Of a stretch of 64,000 nucleotides of DNA, positions 26,402-35,292 are shown one piece after another. The notes under the pieces were generated by a model that was not told the origin of the DNA, searched no databases, and saw only the letters and a list, made by a program, of their open reading frames with translations. Position 1 is the first letter of the stretch. The number at the start of each line of letters is the position of its first letter. Source of the stretch: Caballeronia arvi (GTDB lineage Bacteria; Pseudomonadota; Gammaproteobacteria; Burkholderiales; Burkholderiaceae); assembly GCF_001544695.2 (NCBI RefSeq), contig NZ_FCOM02000028.1, positions 32,571-96,570 on the forward strand. The letters run 5' to 3'. The position numbers and the translations under genes were made by a program.

Positions 26402-28087
26402 ATGAACCTCGGAACTTTCTTCACGACATTGGCGAGGCCCGTTGCACGGGCGCCATTCGCGCTGGTGGCCGCCGGCTTGCTGAGCGTGGCGATCAGCGGG
26501 CACGCGCAAGACAGTGCTCAACAGTCGACCAAGCCCAATATCGTATTGATCGTTGGAGATGACGTCGGCTGGGGCGATCTGGGCGTCTATGGCGGTGGCG
26601 AAGGCCGTGGAATTCCTACGCCGAATCTCGACCGAATGGCTGACGAAGGCATGACCTTCTTCGATTTCTATGGTCAGCCTAGCTGTACGCCGGGGCGAGC
26701 CGCACTCCAGACGGGCCGCAATCCGAATCGAAGCGGCATGACGACGGTTGCCTTTCAGGGTCAGGGCGGCGGGCTGCCACACGCCGAGTGGACGTTGGCG
26801 TCGGTCTTGAAACTCGCCAACTACAAGACCTATTTCACGGGCAAATGGCATCTCGGCGAGGCGGACTACGCTTTGCCAAACGCACAAGGCTATGACGACA
26901 TGAAGTACGTCGGCCTGTACCACCTGAACGCTTATACCTACGCGGATCCAAAATGGTTTCCAGAAATGGATCAGCAGACACGGGACATGTTCACGAAGGT
27001 AACGACAGGCATGCTCTCAGGCAAGGCAGGCGAAAAGGCGCATGAACATTTCAAAATAAACGGGCAGTACCAGAATGAACCGGATAAGCGGATTGTTGGC
27101 ATCCCGTTTGTCGATCGCTATATAGAAAAGGCTGCACTCGACGACATCGACGAGGCCGCACAAAGCGGCCAGCCGTTTTTTATCAACGTGAACTTCATGA
27201 AAGTTCACCAGCCGAATTTGCCCGATCCCGACTACATCGGAAAATCGCTGGCGAAATCCAAGTATGCGGACTCGCTCGTCGAACTCGACGCACGAGTCGG
27301 CCGCATACTCGACAAGCTGCGGGAGAAAGGACTCGACAAGAACACACTGGTACTCTTCACGACCGACAACGGCGCCTGGCAAGACGTCTATCCCGACGCT
27401 GGTTATACGCCATTTCGAGGTACGAAGGGTACGGACCGCGAAGGGGGCACGCGTGTGCCGGCGATCGCCTGGTGGCCGGGCAAAATCAAGCCTCATTCGC
27501 GAAACTATGACATTGTCGGCGGCCTCGACTGCATGGCGACATTCGCCGCAGTGGCAGGGATCAGCCTGCCAAAAAATGATCGCGAGGGTAAGCCTATTAT
27601 CTTCGATAGCTATGACATGTCGCCCGTCCTGTTCGGAACAGGCAAGAGCAAACGGACTGCATGGTTCTACTTTACCGAGAACGAACTGACTCCGGGTGCG
27701 GTACGTGTCGGCCAGTTCAAAGCTGTATTCAACTTGCGTGGCGACGCTGGTGTGAAGACGGGTGGCCTCGCAGTAGATTCCAATCTGGGCTGGAAGGGGC
27801 CGGAGAGCTATGTCGCGACGGTACCCCAGGTATTCGATCTCTATCAGGATCCGCAGGAGCGCTACGACATCTTCATGAACAACTATACGGAGCATACCTG
27901 GACGCTCCCGACCTTGAGCGGCGCGGTAAAAGAAGAGATGCAGACGTACGTGAAATACCCGCCTCGTAAAGTTCAGAGCGAGTCGTACTCGGGCCTGATT
28001 ACCCTCAGCCAATACGAGCGATTGAAGTACGTTCGCGACAATCTGGAGAAGAACGGCTTCAATATTCCGCTGCCGACTGGAAACTGA
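26402..28087 (+). CDS. Periplasmic Cys-type sulfatase (arylsulfatase family)
   Basis: This 561-residue sulfatase hydrolyses sulfate esters using a formylglycine made from Cys95 in the motif SCTPGR (C-x-P-x-R). The N-terminal metal site LIVGDDVGWGDLG and a later FTTDNG segment, which supplies further calcium ligands, are also present. An export signal is visible (FALVAAGLLSVAISGHA, cleavage before QDS), so it acts in the periplasm. The ATG at 402 of this kilobase is chosen because GGGGAA lies just upstream; a start 33 codons earlier would place basic residues before the signal. The maturase gene follows after 18 bases. Base composition is visibly less GC-rich than the adhesin operon, a hint of separate ancestry. 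The natural substrate is unknown; nearby fuconate genes make a sulfated sugar possible. Confidence 0.92.
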   Translation: MNLGTFFTTLARPVARAPFALVAAGLLSVAISGHAQDSAQQSTKPNIVLIVGDDVGWGDLGVYGGGEGRGIPTPNLDRMADEGMTFFDFYGQPSCTPGRAALQTGRNPNRSGMTTVAFQGQGGGLPHAEWTLASVLKLANYKTYFTGKWHLGEADYALPNAQGYDDMKYVGLYHLNAYTYADPKWFPEMDQQTRDMFTKVTTGMLSGKAGEKAHEHFKINGQYQNEPDKRIVGIPFVDRYIEKAALDDIDEAAQSGQPFFINVNFMKVHQPNLPDPDYIGKSLAKSKYADSLVELDARVGRILDKLREKGLDKNTLVLFTTDNGAWQDVYPDAGYTPFRGTKGTDREGGTRVPAIAWWPGKIKPHSRNYDIVGGLDCMATFAAVAGISLPKNDREGKPIIFDSYDMSPVLFGTGKSKRTAWFYFTENELTPGAVRVGQFKAVFNLRGDAGVKTGGLAVDSNLGWKGPESYVATVPQVFDLYQDPQERYDIFMNNYTEHTWTLPTLSGAVKEEMQTYVKYPPRKVQSESYSGLITLSQYERLKYVRDNLEKNGFNIPLPTGN

Positions 28088-28105
28088 CGCGCCAAAGGAA
28101 TCGAC

Positions 28106-29389
28106 ATGCACGATCCCACCGGCATGGCATCGATACAGCCGATCTCATTCTATAAGGCGCAGCCATCACTAGAACCGGTGGCGCCCGACCAGAAAGGGCG
28201 ATTTCATACGATGGCCAAGCCCATCGGTTCTACGTGCAATATCGATTGCACATACTGCTATTACCTTCACAAGGAACATCTCCTCAACCAGCAACGTGGC
28301 CGCCGCATGGAGGTTTCGATGCTGGAGCGCTACATACGTCAGTACATCGAAGCGCAAAACGGTGACGAGATCATATTTTCGTGGCAGGGTGGCGAGCCGA
28401 CGATGCTCGGAATCGACTTCTTTCGAGAAATCATCGAAATTCAAAGAAAGTACGCGCCTGAAGGGCGGCGCATCTCGAATGATCTCCAGACAAACGGCAC
28501 CATGCTCGACGACGACTGGTGCCTGTTCCTCAAAGAGCACGATTTTTTGGTGGGCGTCAGCATCGACGGGCCGCGTGAGCTGCACGACGCGTTTCGCCTC
28601 GATCGCAAAGGACAGCCGACGTTCGACAAAGTAATGCGTGGCATCGGCTATCTGAAAAAGCACGGCGTCAAGTTCAACACACTCACTGTCGTCAACCGCG
28701 TCAACGCGCGGCGGCCGCTCGACGTCTATCGCTTCCTGCGCAACGAACTGGATTCCCGCTATATCCAGTTCATTCCTTGCGTCGAGCCAAAGGATTTCCA
28801 TAGCGTCGCGCCCCAGCACTGGCCGGCGGAATCCATGCCGATGCTCGGAAGCAGCGCGGCCAAACCGGGTAACGCAGACTCTGTCGTGACGGACTGGTCA
28901 GTCGATCCGGACGACTGGGGCTACTTTCTATCGAGAACTTTCGATGAATGGCTCAAACGGGATGTGGGCCGCGTGCTGGTCAACCTGTTCGAGACGGCCG
29001 TAGTTCAGACCAACGGTCGCGCGGCGCAGACTTGCGTAACAGCCGAGTTTTGCGGCAAAGCGCTGGCCATCGAACACGACGGCGAAGTCTACGCATGCGA
29101 CCACTATGTATATCCTGACTGGTCGCTCGGTAACATCCGCGATGTGCATCTGGGAGAGATGGCCTTTTCCACGCGGCAGCAAACGTTCGGCTACGCCAAG
29201 CGCGACACGCTTCCAACATATTGCCGACAGTGCAAGCATTTGAAGCTGTGTTGGGGCGAGTGTCCAAAGAACCGTTTTGTACGGAGTCCGGAAGGCGAGC
29301 CAGGCTTGAACTATCTGTGTTCCGGCATCCGCCGCTTTCACGATCACGCAGGCCCAGAACTACGGAGGTTGGCAAAAATCGCTGTATAG
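28106..29389 (+). CDS. Anaerobic sulfatase-maturating enzyme (radical SAM/SPASM)
   Basis: This 427-residue radical-SAM protein oxidises the active-site cysteine of the sulfatase to formylglycine in the cytoplasm before export. The SAM iron-sulfur motif is CNIDCTYC (Cys44, Cys48, Cys51; C-x3-C-x2-C). A C-terminal SPASM region carries the further cysteines expected for two auxiliary clusters, including CRQCKHLKLCWGECPKNRF. The WQGGEPTMLG motif (GGEP) follows the first cluster as in the family. It sits 18 bases after the sulfatase stop with a GGAAT-type ribosome binding site, so substrate and modifier form one operon. The class acts on both Cys- and Ser-type sulfatases; here the partner is Cys-type. 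Confidence 0.94.
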   Translation: MHDPTGMASIQPISFYKAQPSLEPVAPDQKGRFHTMAKPIGSTCNIDCTYCYYLHKEHLLNQQRGRRMEVSMLERYIRQYIEAQNGDEIIFSWQGGEPTMLGIDFFREIIEIQRKYAPEGRRISNDLQTNGTMLDDDWCLFLKEHDFLVGVSIDGPRELHDAFRLDRKGQPTFDKVMRGIGYLKKHGVKFNTLTVVNRVNARRPLDVYRFLRNELDSRYIQFIPCVEPKDFHSVAPQHWPAESMPMLGSSAAKPGNADSVVTDWSVDPDDWGYFLSRTFDEWLKRDVGRVLVNLFETAVVQTNGRAAQTCVTAEFCGKALAIEHDGEVYACDHYVYPDWSLGNIRDVHLGEMAFSTRQQTFGYAKRDTLPTYCRQCKHLKLCWGECPKNRFVRSPEGEPGLNYLCSGIRRFHDHAGPELRRLAKIAV

Positions 29390-29564
29390 CTCCGTGACCA
29401 ACCGCGGAATCTGTCGAGGTTAGCCTGGCCCCGACACATATCAAATCGGATATACATCGTTAAGTTTTGACAAATGTTCGCAGGTCTCGAAGATCTGTAA
29501 AGTCACCATCGCGGCGAGAGTGAACGCGATAACACATGACTTTCAACGAGATCGGCGAATACCT

Positions 29565-30530
29565 ATGCGAGTCATGAACAGCACGGATATCGAAACAGCG
29601 CGCGAGCGCTTTCTCGACAGCGGGGACGATCGAGACTTGCCGATCGTCGATGCTCACCATCATTTTTGGGATCTGACCGGCAATTACCATCCGTGGTTAT
29701 GCGACCTGCCTCGTATTCCGTTTCGCTATGGTGATTACGAGGCGATTTGCAGAGATTTTCTGCCGCAGGATTATTTTGATCAGGCGCGCGGCCATCTCGT
29801 CGTGAAAACAGTGATGATGGAGGGCGAATGGAACCCTCTTGACCCTGTCGGTGAGGCGCGTTGGGCGACGGATCTGAATGAGCGCACCGGTTCACCCAAT
29901 GCGATGGCCGGTCAGATCTGGCTCGATCGCGATGACGTGGGCGAGGTACTGTCTGCCTATCATGACCTGCCAATCGTGCGAAGCGTTCGCCATAAGCCGA
30001 AGACAGTGCCGCGCGACCAGCATCGGAACGACTTTGCCCCACCTGGATCGATGCGTTGCTCACGTTGGCGTCGCGGGTTCGAGATGCTCGCGCGAACAAG
30101 GCTCTCGTTCGAGTTGCAGGCACCGTGGTGGCACTTTGGTGAGGCTGCCGAACTGGCGAGGGATTTTCCGGGTACGAAGATCATCGTCAACCATGCGGGG
30201 TTGCCGGCAGATCGCAGCGCCGCAGCGATCGCTGCATGGGGAGACGCGCTGGAACTGCTCGCGGCTTTTCCGAATGTATGGCTGAAGATCTCCGGGATCG
30301 GAGAACCCGACGTGCGCTGGAGTGTTGAGCGCAATGGTCGGATTGTCCGTGATGCGATCGAGCGCTTCGGCGTCGAGCGTTGCGTTTTCGCAAGTAACTT
30401 CCCCGTCGATAGCCTTGTGGTTACGTTGGACGAACTCTTTACAGGCTTCAAAGAAATGGTTGCGCACCTTCCGCGCGAACAACGGCTGGCGCTCTTCCAC
30501 GACAACGCGAGCAGGTTATATGGGCTATGA
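29565..30530 (+). CDS. COG3618-type amidohydrolase / sugar-acid lactonase
   Basis: This protein of about 321 residues belongs to the metal-dependent amidohydrolase_2 group. It starts with the HxH site DAHHHFWDL and ends with the metal/catalytic aspartate region FASNFPVDS. The interior PGSMRCSRWRRGFEML is a family hallmark, and INHAGLP-like VNHAGLPAD carries another metal-ligand histidine. L-fucono-1,5-lactonase is the best-known COG3618 enzyme, and an L-fuconate-dehydratase-like gene lies 2 kb away, so opening a sugar lactone is a reasonable role. Start choice is uncertain: ATG at 29565, ATG at 29574 and GTG at 29520 are all in frame with weak ribosome binding sites. A perfect TTGACA is at 29467-29472 in the preceding gap, with no convincing -10 partner. 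Confidence 0.82.
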   Translation: MRVMNSTDIETARERFLDSGDDRDLPIVDAHHHFWDLTGNYHPWLCDLPRIPFRYGDYEAICRDFLPQDYFDQARGHLVVKTVMMEGEWNPLDPVGEARWATDLNERTGSPNAMAGQIWLDRDDVGEVLSAYHDLPIVRSVRHKPKTVPRDQHRNDFAPPGSMRCSRWRRGFEMLARTRLSFELQAPWWHFGEAAELARDFPGTKIIVNHAGLPADRSAAAIAAWGDALELLAAFPNVWLKISGIGEPDVRWSVERNGRIVRDAIERFGVERCVFASNFPVDSLVVTLDELFTGFKEMVAHLPREQRLALFHDNASRLYGL

Positions 30531-30572
30531 CTGCCTTTGCATGCGGCAATTCGGTTGGAGAATCATCTGAGA

Positions 30573-31460
30573 TCAGGTGCTGCGATAGAACTCCATGGTC
30601 GCGGCAATATCGGCATCGCCGAGACCACGCGACACCAGCCACCGGTTCAGATCCGTTGCAAGGCTTGTGAATGGCAATGGCAGTCCGACCGATCGCCCCA
30701 GATCTTGTGCGTTTTGCATATCCTTGAGCATGTTTGCGATTCGTCCCGTCGGCGTGTAGTCGCGGTTCGCAAACTTGACGAAAAACTCGCGAAGTATCAC
30801 CGAGTCGGCGCGGCCGCCTGTCAGCGCGTCGACCACCCGTTGCGGGTCCAGGTTCGCAGCGCCGGCGAGCGACGCCGACTCGGACAAAGCGAAAAGCCCA
30901 ATGCCGACCAGAACCTGATTGATGACCTTGACCGTCTGACCGGAGCCGGCCGGACCGAGATGCGTCATGCGGTTCGAAAGGCTCGACAAAATCGCCGTCG
31001 CTTTTTCGACATGCGACGGCTCTCCGCCGAGAAAGAGCGTAAGGCGGCCTTCCCGTGCGGCGGGCTCGCCGCCGGACAGCGGCGCATCGACCCAGCCCAT
31101 GCCCAGTTCTGCCGCGCGTGCAGCGAAGGCGACGGTTTGATCCGGAGCGATCGTGGACATGTCGATGACGAGCAACCCGCGTCCGCCCGCGCTCGCCAGA
31201 CCGTTTTCGCCAAACACGATGCTCTCGACTTGCGATGCATTGTTTGCGCTCACGATCACGGCGTCGCAGTTCGCCGCGATGCCGGCTGGCGATTCAGCCC
31301 ACTGTGCGCCCGCTTCCAGCAACGCGGCCGCTGCCGCCGGACGGCGCGACGTGATCGTCACCGTGTGCCCGCATTGCAACAGACGCTGCGCGATCGCCGT
31401 CCCCATTACACCCAGTCCGCTTACACCAATACGTTGATTCGTCTGTCCGGTTTGTTCCAT
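30573..31460 (-). CDS. Beta-hydroxyacid dehydrogenase (3-hydroxyisobutyrate DH family)
   Basis: This 295-residue NAD(P)-dependent enzyme has the N-terminal dinucleotide site GVSGLGVMGTAIAQRL, the substrate-binding signature VDAPLSGGEPAAREGRLT and the catalytic-lysine region GSGQTVKVINQVL. Members oxidise 3-hydroxyisobutyrate, tartronate semialdehyde, L-threonate and similar hydroxyacids. It is transcribed toward the lactonase and lies 33 bases below the LysR gene, in the same direction. Among the acid-sugar genes here, an L-threonate (LtnD-like) or other C4/C6 sugar-acid role is plausible, but the substrate is not determined by sequence. Confidence 0.88.
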   Translation of the reverse strand: MEQTGQTNQRIGVSGLGVMGTAIAQRLLQCGHTVTITSRRPAAAAALLEAGAQWAESPAGIAANCDAVIVSANNASQVESIVFGENGLASAGGRGLLVIDMSTIAPDQTVAFAARAAELGMGWVDAPLSGGEPAAREGRLTLFLGGEPSHVEKATAILSSLSNRMTHLGPAGSGQTVKVINQVLVGIGLFALSESASLAGAANLDPQRVVDALTGGRADSVILREFFVKFANRDYTPTGRIANMLKDMQNAQDLGRSVGLPLPFTSLATDLNRWLVSRGLGDADIAATMEFYRST

Positions 31461-31493
31461 TTGAGTCTCTAAAGGATTGTTCGGTGTTTCGAT

Positions 31494-32462
31494 TCAGCAT
31501 GAGCTGCAATTGCCTTGCTCACGCAGGTGCTGCACGAGGCTCGCCACCGCGGCCGACATGGTACGCCCGCGCAGCGTCAACAGCCCCAGGTTGACCATCG
31601 GGACCGGCAATTCGACCGGCAGCATCGCCACCATCGCGTAGCGGGCATAGTATTGCGCAACGTCATCAGGGACGACGGAGACCATGTCGGATGCTTCGAT
31701 CATCGCGGTCGTAGCGAGCAGGTTGGCCGTTTCGATGACGTCCAGCGTTTCCGTCATGCCGGCGAGCGCCAGAATGTTTTCCACTCTCAAGCGCATCGGA
31801 CTGCCGACGGGATGAAGAATCCACGTCAGATTCACGAGTTCCTTGAGCGTCAGATTCTTGATCCGGATGGCAGGGTGCTGCGGGCGGCCGATGACGCGCA
31901 TGTGCTCGGCCATGCCGAACAGTTCCACGTTGACTTCCGGATGACTGTTCCGGTCGGGCAGACGGCCGATCACCACATCGAGATCTCCGCGGATCAGCAA
32001 TGGCAACAGCGTATCGCTAGTCCCCACGTCGATTGAAATTCTGACGCGCGGGTGGTTCGCCTTGAACGCCAGCAGGCTGCGCGTCACAAGCGACGGCACC
32101 GGACCGACCACGGTCCCGATGCGCGCCAGCCCCGCCGCCCCCGCCGCCAATTCCTTGATTTCGGATTCGGCATGGCCGAACTCGTGCACCACACCCTGTG
32201 CGTACCGGATGAGCACTTCGCCGAACGCAGTCGGCTCCATGCCGCGCGGCAGGCGCGTGAACAAGGGGACGCCCATGCGCTCTTCGAGTTGCTGAAGCAG
32301 AAGGCTCGCCGCCGGCTGGGTGGTATGCATTGCCGCCGCAGCCTTGCGAAGGTTGCGGAACTCATCCAGCGCATTGATCAACGTGATCTGACGACTGGAA
32401 ATCTTCAGCGGCGCATGCGTCTGCGTCGCGGTGCCGGTCGGCGGGCGGAGATCCTCTGACAT
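31494..32462 (-). CDS. LysR-family regulator of the acid-sugar genes
   Basis: This 322-residue LysR protein has an N-terminal winged helix-turn-helix (ITLINALDEFRNLRKAAAAM, then QPAASLLLQQLEERMGVPLF). A type 2 periplasmic-binding-like effector domain follows (about residues 95-310). The helix-turn-helix follows a ~20-residue leader, as in the GbpR-type subgroup. Starts at 32504 or 32618 are in frame, but ATG at 32462 gives a normal family length and leaves the inverted repeat outside the gene. It is divergent from the enolase gene by 106 bases, so it most likely controls both directions in response to a sugar acid. Confidence 0.88.
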   Translation of the reverse strand: MSEDLRPPTGTATQTHAPLKISSRQITLINALDEFRNLRKAAAAMHTTQPAASLLLQQLEERMGVPLFTRLPRGMEPTAFGEVLIRYAQGVVHEFGHAESEIKELAAGAAGLARIGTVVGPVPSLVTRSLLAFKANHPRVRISIDVGTSDTLLPLLIRGDLDVVIGRLPDRNSHPEVNVELFGMAEHMRVIGRPQHPAIRIKNLTLKELVNLTWILHPVGSPMRLRVENILALAGMTETLDVIETANLLATTAMIEASDMVSVVPDDVAQYYARYAMVAMLPVELPVPMVNLGLLTLRGRTMSAAVASLVQHLREQGNCSSC

Positions 32463-32482
32463 ATCGAATTTAGTATCGATGG

Positions 32483-32506
32483 ATATGAATCGGCAATTAT
32501 TCATAT
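32483..32506. promoter_or_regulatory. Inverted repeat, probable LysR binding site
   Basis: ATATGAAT at 32483-32490 is the exact inverse of ATTCATAT at 32499-32506, with an 8-base spacer. The dyad contains T-N11-A spacing typical of LysR recognition. It lies in the 106-base divergent region between the LysR gene and the fuconate-dehydratase-like gene. Confidence 0.55.
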
Positions 32507-32568
32507 ATCGAGCAGAGATGTACAGTCGGTTCACTCCTTCTTCGAAACGACTTGTCTGAGTTCCTGCC

Positions 32569-33891
32569 ATGACCACGCGAATTACCCGGATTTCGGTACA
32601 CGATCTGCGCTTTCCCACGTCGAAGTCCCTCGACGGCTCCGACGCGATGAATTCCGCGCCCGACTACTCGGCGACCTACGTGGTGCTCCATACCGATTCC
32701 CCCGATGACCTGCAAGGGCACGGTCTGACGTTCACGATCGGGCGCGGCAATGAGATTTGCGTAAAGGCCGTGGAATCGCTTTCCGCGCTTCTCAAGGACC
32801 TCACGCTGGAAGAAATCACCTCCGATATGGGCGCTTTCTGGCGGCGGCTCACAGCCGGCGACAGTCAGTTGCGCTGGCTCGGCCCCGAGAAGGGCGTCAT
32901 TCACCTCGCGACGGCGGCCATCGTCAACGCGGTCTGGGATCTGTGGGCCAAATCGGCAGGCAAGCCAATCTGGAAACTGCTCGTCGACATGACGCCGGAA
33001 GAGCTCGTGCGCTGCATCGATTTCAGCTACGTCACCGATGTGCTGACGCCGGAGGAAGCGATCGCGCTACTGCGAAAGCAGGTGCCCGGAAAGAGGCGGC
33101 GCGAAACCGAGATGCTGGAGCAGGGCTTTCCCGGCTATACGACTGCGCCGGGCTGGCTCGGCTACTCCGAAGAGAAGATGCGTCGGCTGGCCCGCGAAGC
33201 CGTTGCCGATGGCTGGCTGCATGTCAAGCAGAAGGTCGGCGGGAACCTAGAGGAAGACATGCGGCGTGCCGCAATCCTGCGTGAGGAGATCGGCTGGGAC
33301 CGGTCCTTGATGATGGACGCCAACCAGGTTTGGGAAGTCGATCAGGCGATCGAGGCCATGCGTCGGCTGGCTGTTTTCGAACCGATGTGGATCGAGGAAC
33401 CGACGAATCCCGACGATATCCTCGGGCATGCGCGTATCCGCGAGCGCATCGCGCCCGTGGGCGTTGCCACCGGCGAGCACTGCCACAACCGCGTGATGTT
33501 CAAGCAGATGTTCCAGGCGCGCGCACTCGATTTCTGCCAACTCGATGCCGCACGGCTCGGCGGCCTCAACGAAGTTCTGATCGTGTTGCTGATGGCCGCG
33601 AAGTACGGCATTCCGGTCTGTCCTCACGGCGGCGGTGTGGGCCTTTGCGAGTACACGCAGCATATCTCACTGTTCGACTATATCGCCGTAGCCGGCTCGC
33701 TCGAAAATCGCGTGCTCGAGTATGTCGATCATCTTCATGAAAACTTCATCGACCCCGTGACGATCCGCAATGGCCGTTATATGCCGCCAGGCCGCCCCGG
33801 CTACAGCATCGAGATGAAGCGCGAAACGCTCGCACGCTATCAGTATCCCGATGGACCGGTCTGGTCGGACATCGAAGCGGGCCGGGGATAA
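32569..33891 (+). CDS. L-fuconate dehydratase-like enolase-superfamily enzyme
   Basis: This 440-residue enzyme matches L-fuconate dehydratase in length and motifs. Visible are the catalytic K-x-K pair Lys220/Lys222 (HVKQKVGG), the metal ligands MDANQVWE and IEEPTNPDD with GEHCHNR, and the catalytic-histidine segment VCPHGGGVGLCEY (His353). The reaction would be L-fuconate to 2-keto-3-deoxy-L-fuconate plus water. Close relatives also act on other 6-carbon acid sugars, so specificity is probable but not certain. It heads an operon with an MFS permease and a PdxA2-like dehydrogenase. The start ATG follows a short GAGTTC-type ribosome binding region just after the divergent promoter. Confidence 0.9.
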   Translation: MTTRITRISVHDLRFPTSKSLDGSDAMNSAPDYSATYVVLHTDSPDDLQGHGLTFTIGRGNEICVKAVESLSALLKDLTLEEITSDMGAFWRRLTAGDSQLRWLGPEKGVIHLATAAIVNAVWDLWAKSAGKPIWKLLVDMTPEELVRCIDFSYVTDVLTPEEAIALLRKQVPGKRRRETEMLEQGFPGYTTAPGWLGYSEEKMRRLAREAVADGWLHVKQKVGGNLEEDMRRAAILREEIGWDRSLMMDANQVWEVDQAIEAMRRLAVFEPMWIEEPTNPDDILGHARIRERIAPVGVATGEHCHNRVMFKQMFQARALDFCQLDAARLGGLNEVLIVLLMAAKYGIPVCPHGGGVGLCEYTQHISLFDYIAVAGSLENRVLEYVDHLHENFIDPVTIRNGRYMPPGRPGYSIEMKRETLARYQYPDGPVWSDIEAGRG

Positions 33892-33946
33892 CTGGATCGC
33901 GCCTTGATGCGACGACCAGATAAAACAGAAATGGACAGGAGACGAG

Positions 33947-35254
33947 ATGACAACCCCAATCGCAGAGGCCGCTTCGGCAGCACCGGAACACGCGGCAGAC
34001 GCCGCACCGACATCGGTGAGATGGCGGATCTTCGCCGTCATCTTTGTTCTGGTGATGATGAATCTGCTGGACCGCATTTCGCTGTCCATCGCCATGCCGA
34101 CGATCGGCAAGGAGTTCATGCTGCAACCCGCGATGCAGGGGCTCATCCTCAGTAGCTTTTTCTGGGCATACGCAGCGCTGCAGATTCCGGGCGGATGGCT
34201 GATCGACAGATTCGGGCCGCGCAGGATTCTCACGGGATCGACGCTCCTGTGGGGGCTGTCGCAGACGATCGCGGGCTGCGCCACCGGCGCGGTGTCGTTG
34301 CTTGCTACCCGCTTCGCTTTGGGTGCCGCCGAGGCGCCGCTTTTTCCGTCGGGCGCCAAGTTGAACGCGCTCTGGCTCGCGCCGGGCGAGCGCAGCCGGG
34401 GTGCCGTGCTGGTCGATGCCGGCGGGCTGTTTGGCGCGGCGCTGGGCGGCATGGCCATTTCATGGCTGATCGTGTCGTTTCACTCGTGGCGGACGGCGTT
34501 CGTCATCGCCGGGCTCGTCACGACCGCGATGAGTTGGCTGGCCTGGCGCCAGGTGCGCGACGATCCGGCACGTCATCCCTCCGTCAACCAGGCCGAGATC
34601 GCACACATCCGTCAGGCCAGCGCGGTTTCCACGGCAAACGGGCAGGGCGACACTGCGGCCGTGCCGATGCGGGTCCGCTCCTGGTTCGGGCTGACTGTTG
34701 GACGCGCGAGCTGGGCCATGGTGAACTTTGGACTCCTGACATGGGGGCCGAGCTATCTGGCGCACGCCCGCGGCTTCGATCTGAAGCAACTCGGCATGGC
34801 CACCTTTTTCATCTTTATCGCCGGTGCGCTCGGTTGTCTGGCGAGCGGCTTTGGCGCCGATGCGCTCATCCAGCGAGGCTGGCCGAGAGCGCGCGTGCTC
34901 AAGTCCATATTGACTTTTTCGGGCCTGTGCATTTTCGCGGTTTTCATGTTGCTGCCGCACGTGGCGGATTCGGTGGAAGCGGTGATTCTGTTGTCCGCCG
35001 CGGCCTTCGTGGTCAGCTTCGGCAGTCTGTACTGGAGCATGCCCGCCATTCTCGCGGACCGCTCGCGCGTGGGCATCGTGGGCTCCATCATGAACTTCGC
35101 CGGAAGCCTCGGAGGCATGCTGATACCGATTATCGTCGGCCTGATTCTCCAGTATGTCGGCACCTACGACACCGTCCTTCAGTTCCTCGCCGGATGCGGC
35201 GTGGTGTACATGCTCTGCACGCAGTTGATCGACCTGAAGCATGCGAACGGTTAA
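33947..35254 (+). CDS. MFS permease, anion:cation symporter (sugar-acid) type
   Basis: This 435-residue inner-membrane protein has twelve predicted segments and the anion:cation symporter pattern: MNLLDRISLSIAMPTIGKEF in helix 1, then GGWLIDRFGPRRI in the loop 2-3 motif. The family includes D-galactonate, glucarate and hexuronate importers. An AGGAGACGAG ribosome binding site precedes the ATG. It lies 55 bases after the dehydratase and 38 bases before the PdxA2-like gene. In this context it should import the acid sugar or its lactone. Confidence 0.9.
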   Translation: MTTPIAEAASAAPEHAADAAPTSVRWRIFAVIFVLVMMNLLDRISLSIAMPTIGKEFMLQPAMQGLILSSFFWAYAALQIPGGWLIDRFGPRRILTGSTLLWGLSQTIAGCATGAVSLLATRFALGAAEAPLFPSGAKLNALWLAPGERSRGAVLVDAGGLFGAALGGMAISWLIVSFHSWRTAFVIAGLVTTAMSWLAWRQVRDDPARHPSVNQAEIAHIRQASAVSTANGQGDTAAVPMRVRSWFGLTVGRASWAMVNFGLLTWGPSYLAHARGFDLKQLGMATFFIFIAGALGCLASGFGADALIQRGWPRARVLKSILTFSGLCIFAVFMLLPHVADSVEAVILLSAAAFVVSFGSLYWSMPAILADRSRVGIVGSIMNFAGSLGGMLIPIIVGLILQYVGTYDTVLQFLAGCGVVYMLCTQLIDLKHANG

Positions 35255-35292
35255 ATCTTCTTCTTGAATCCAACCTTTGATTTTCGGCGAAC

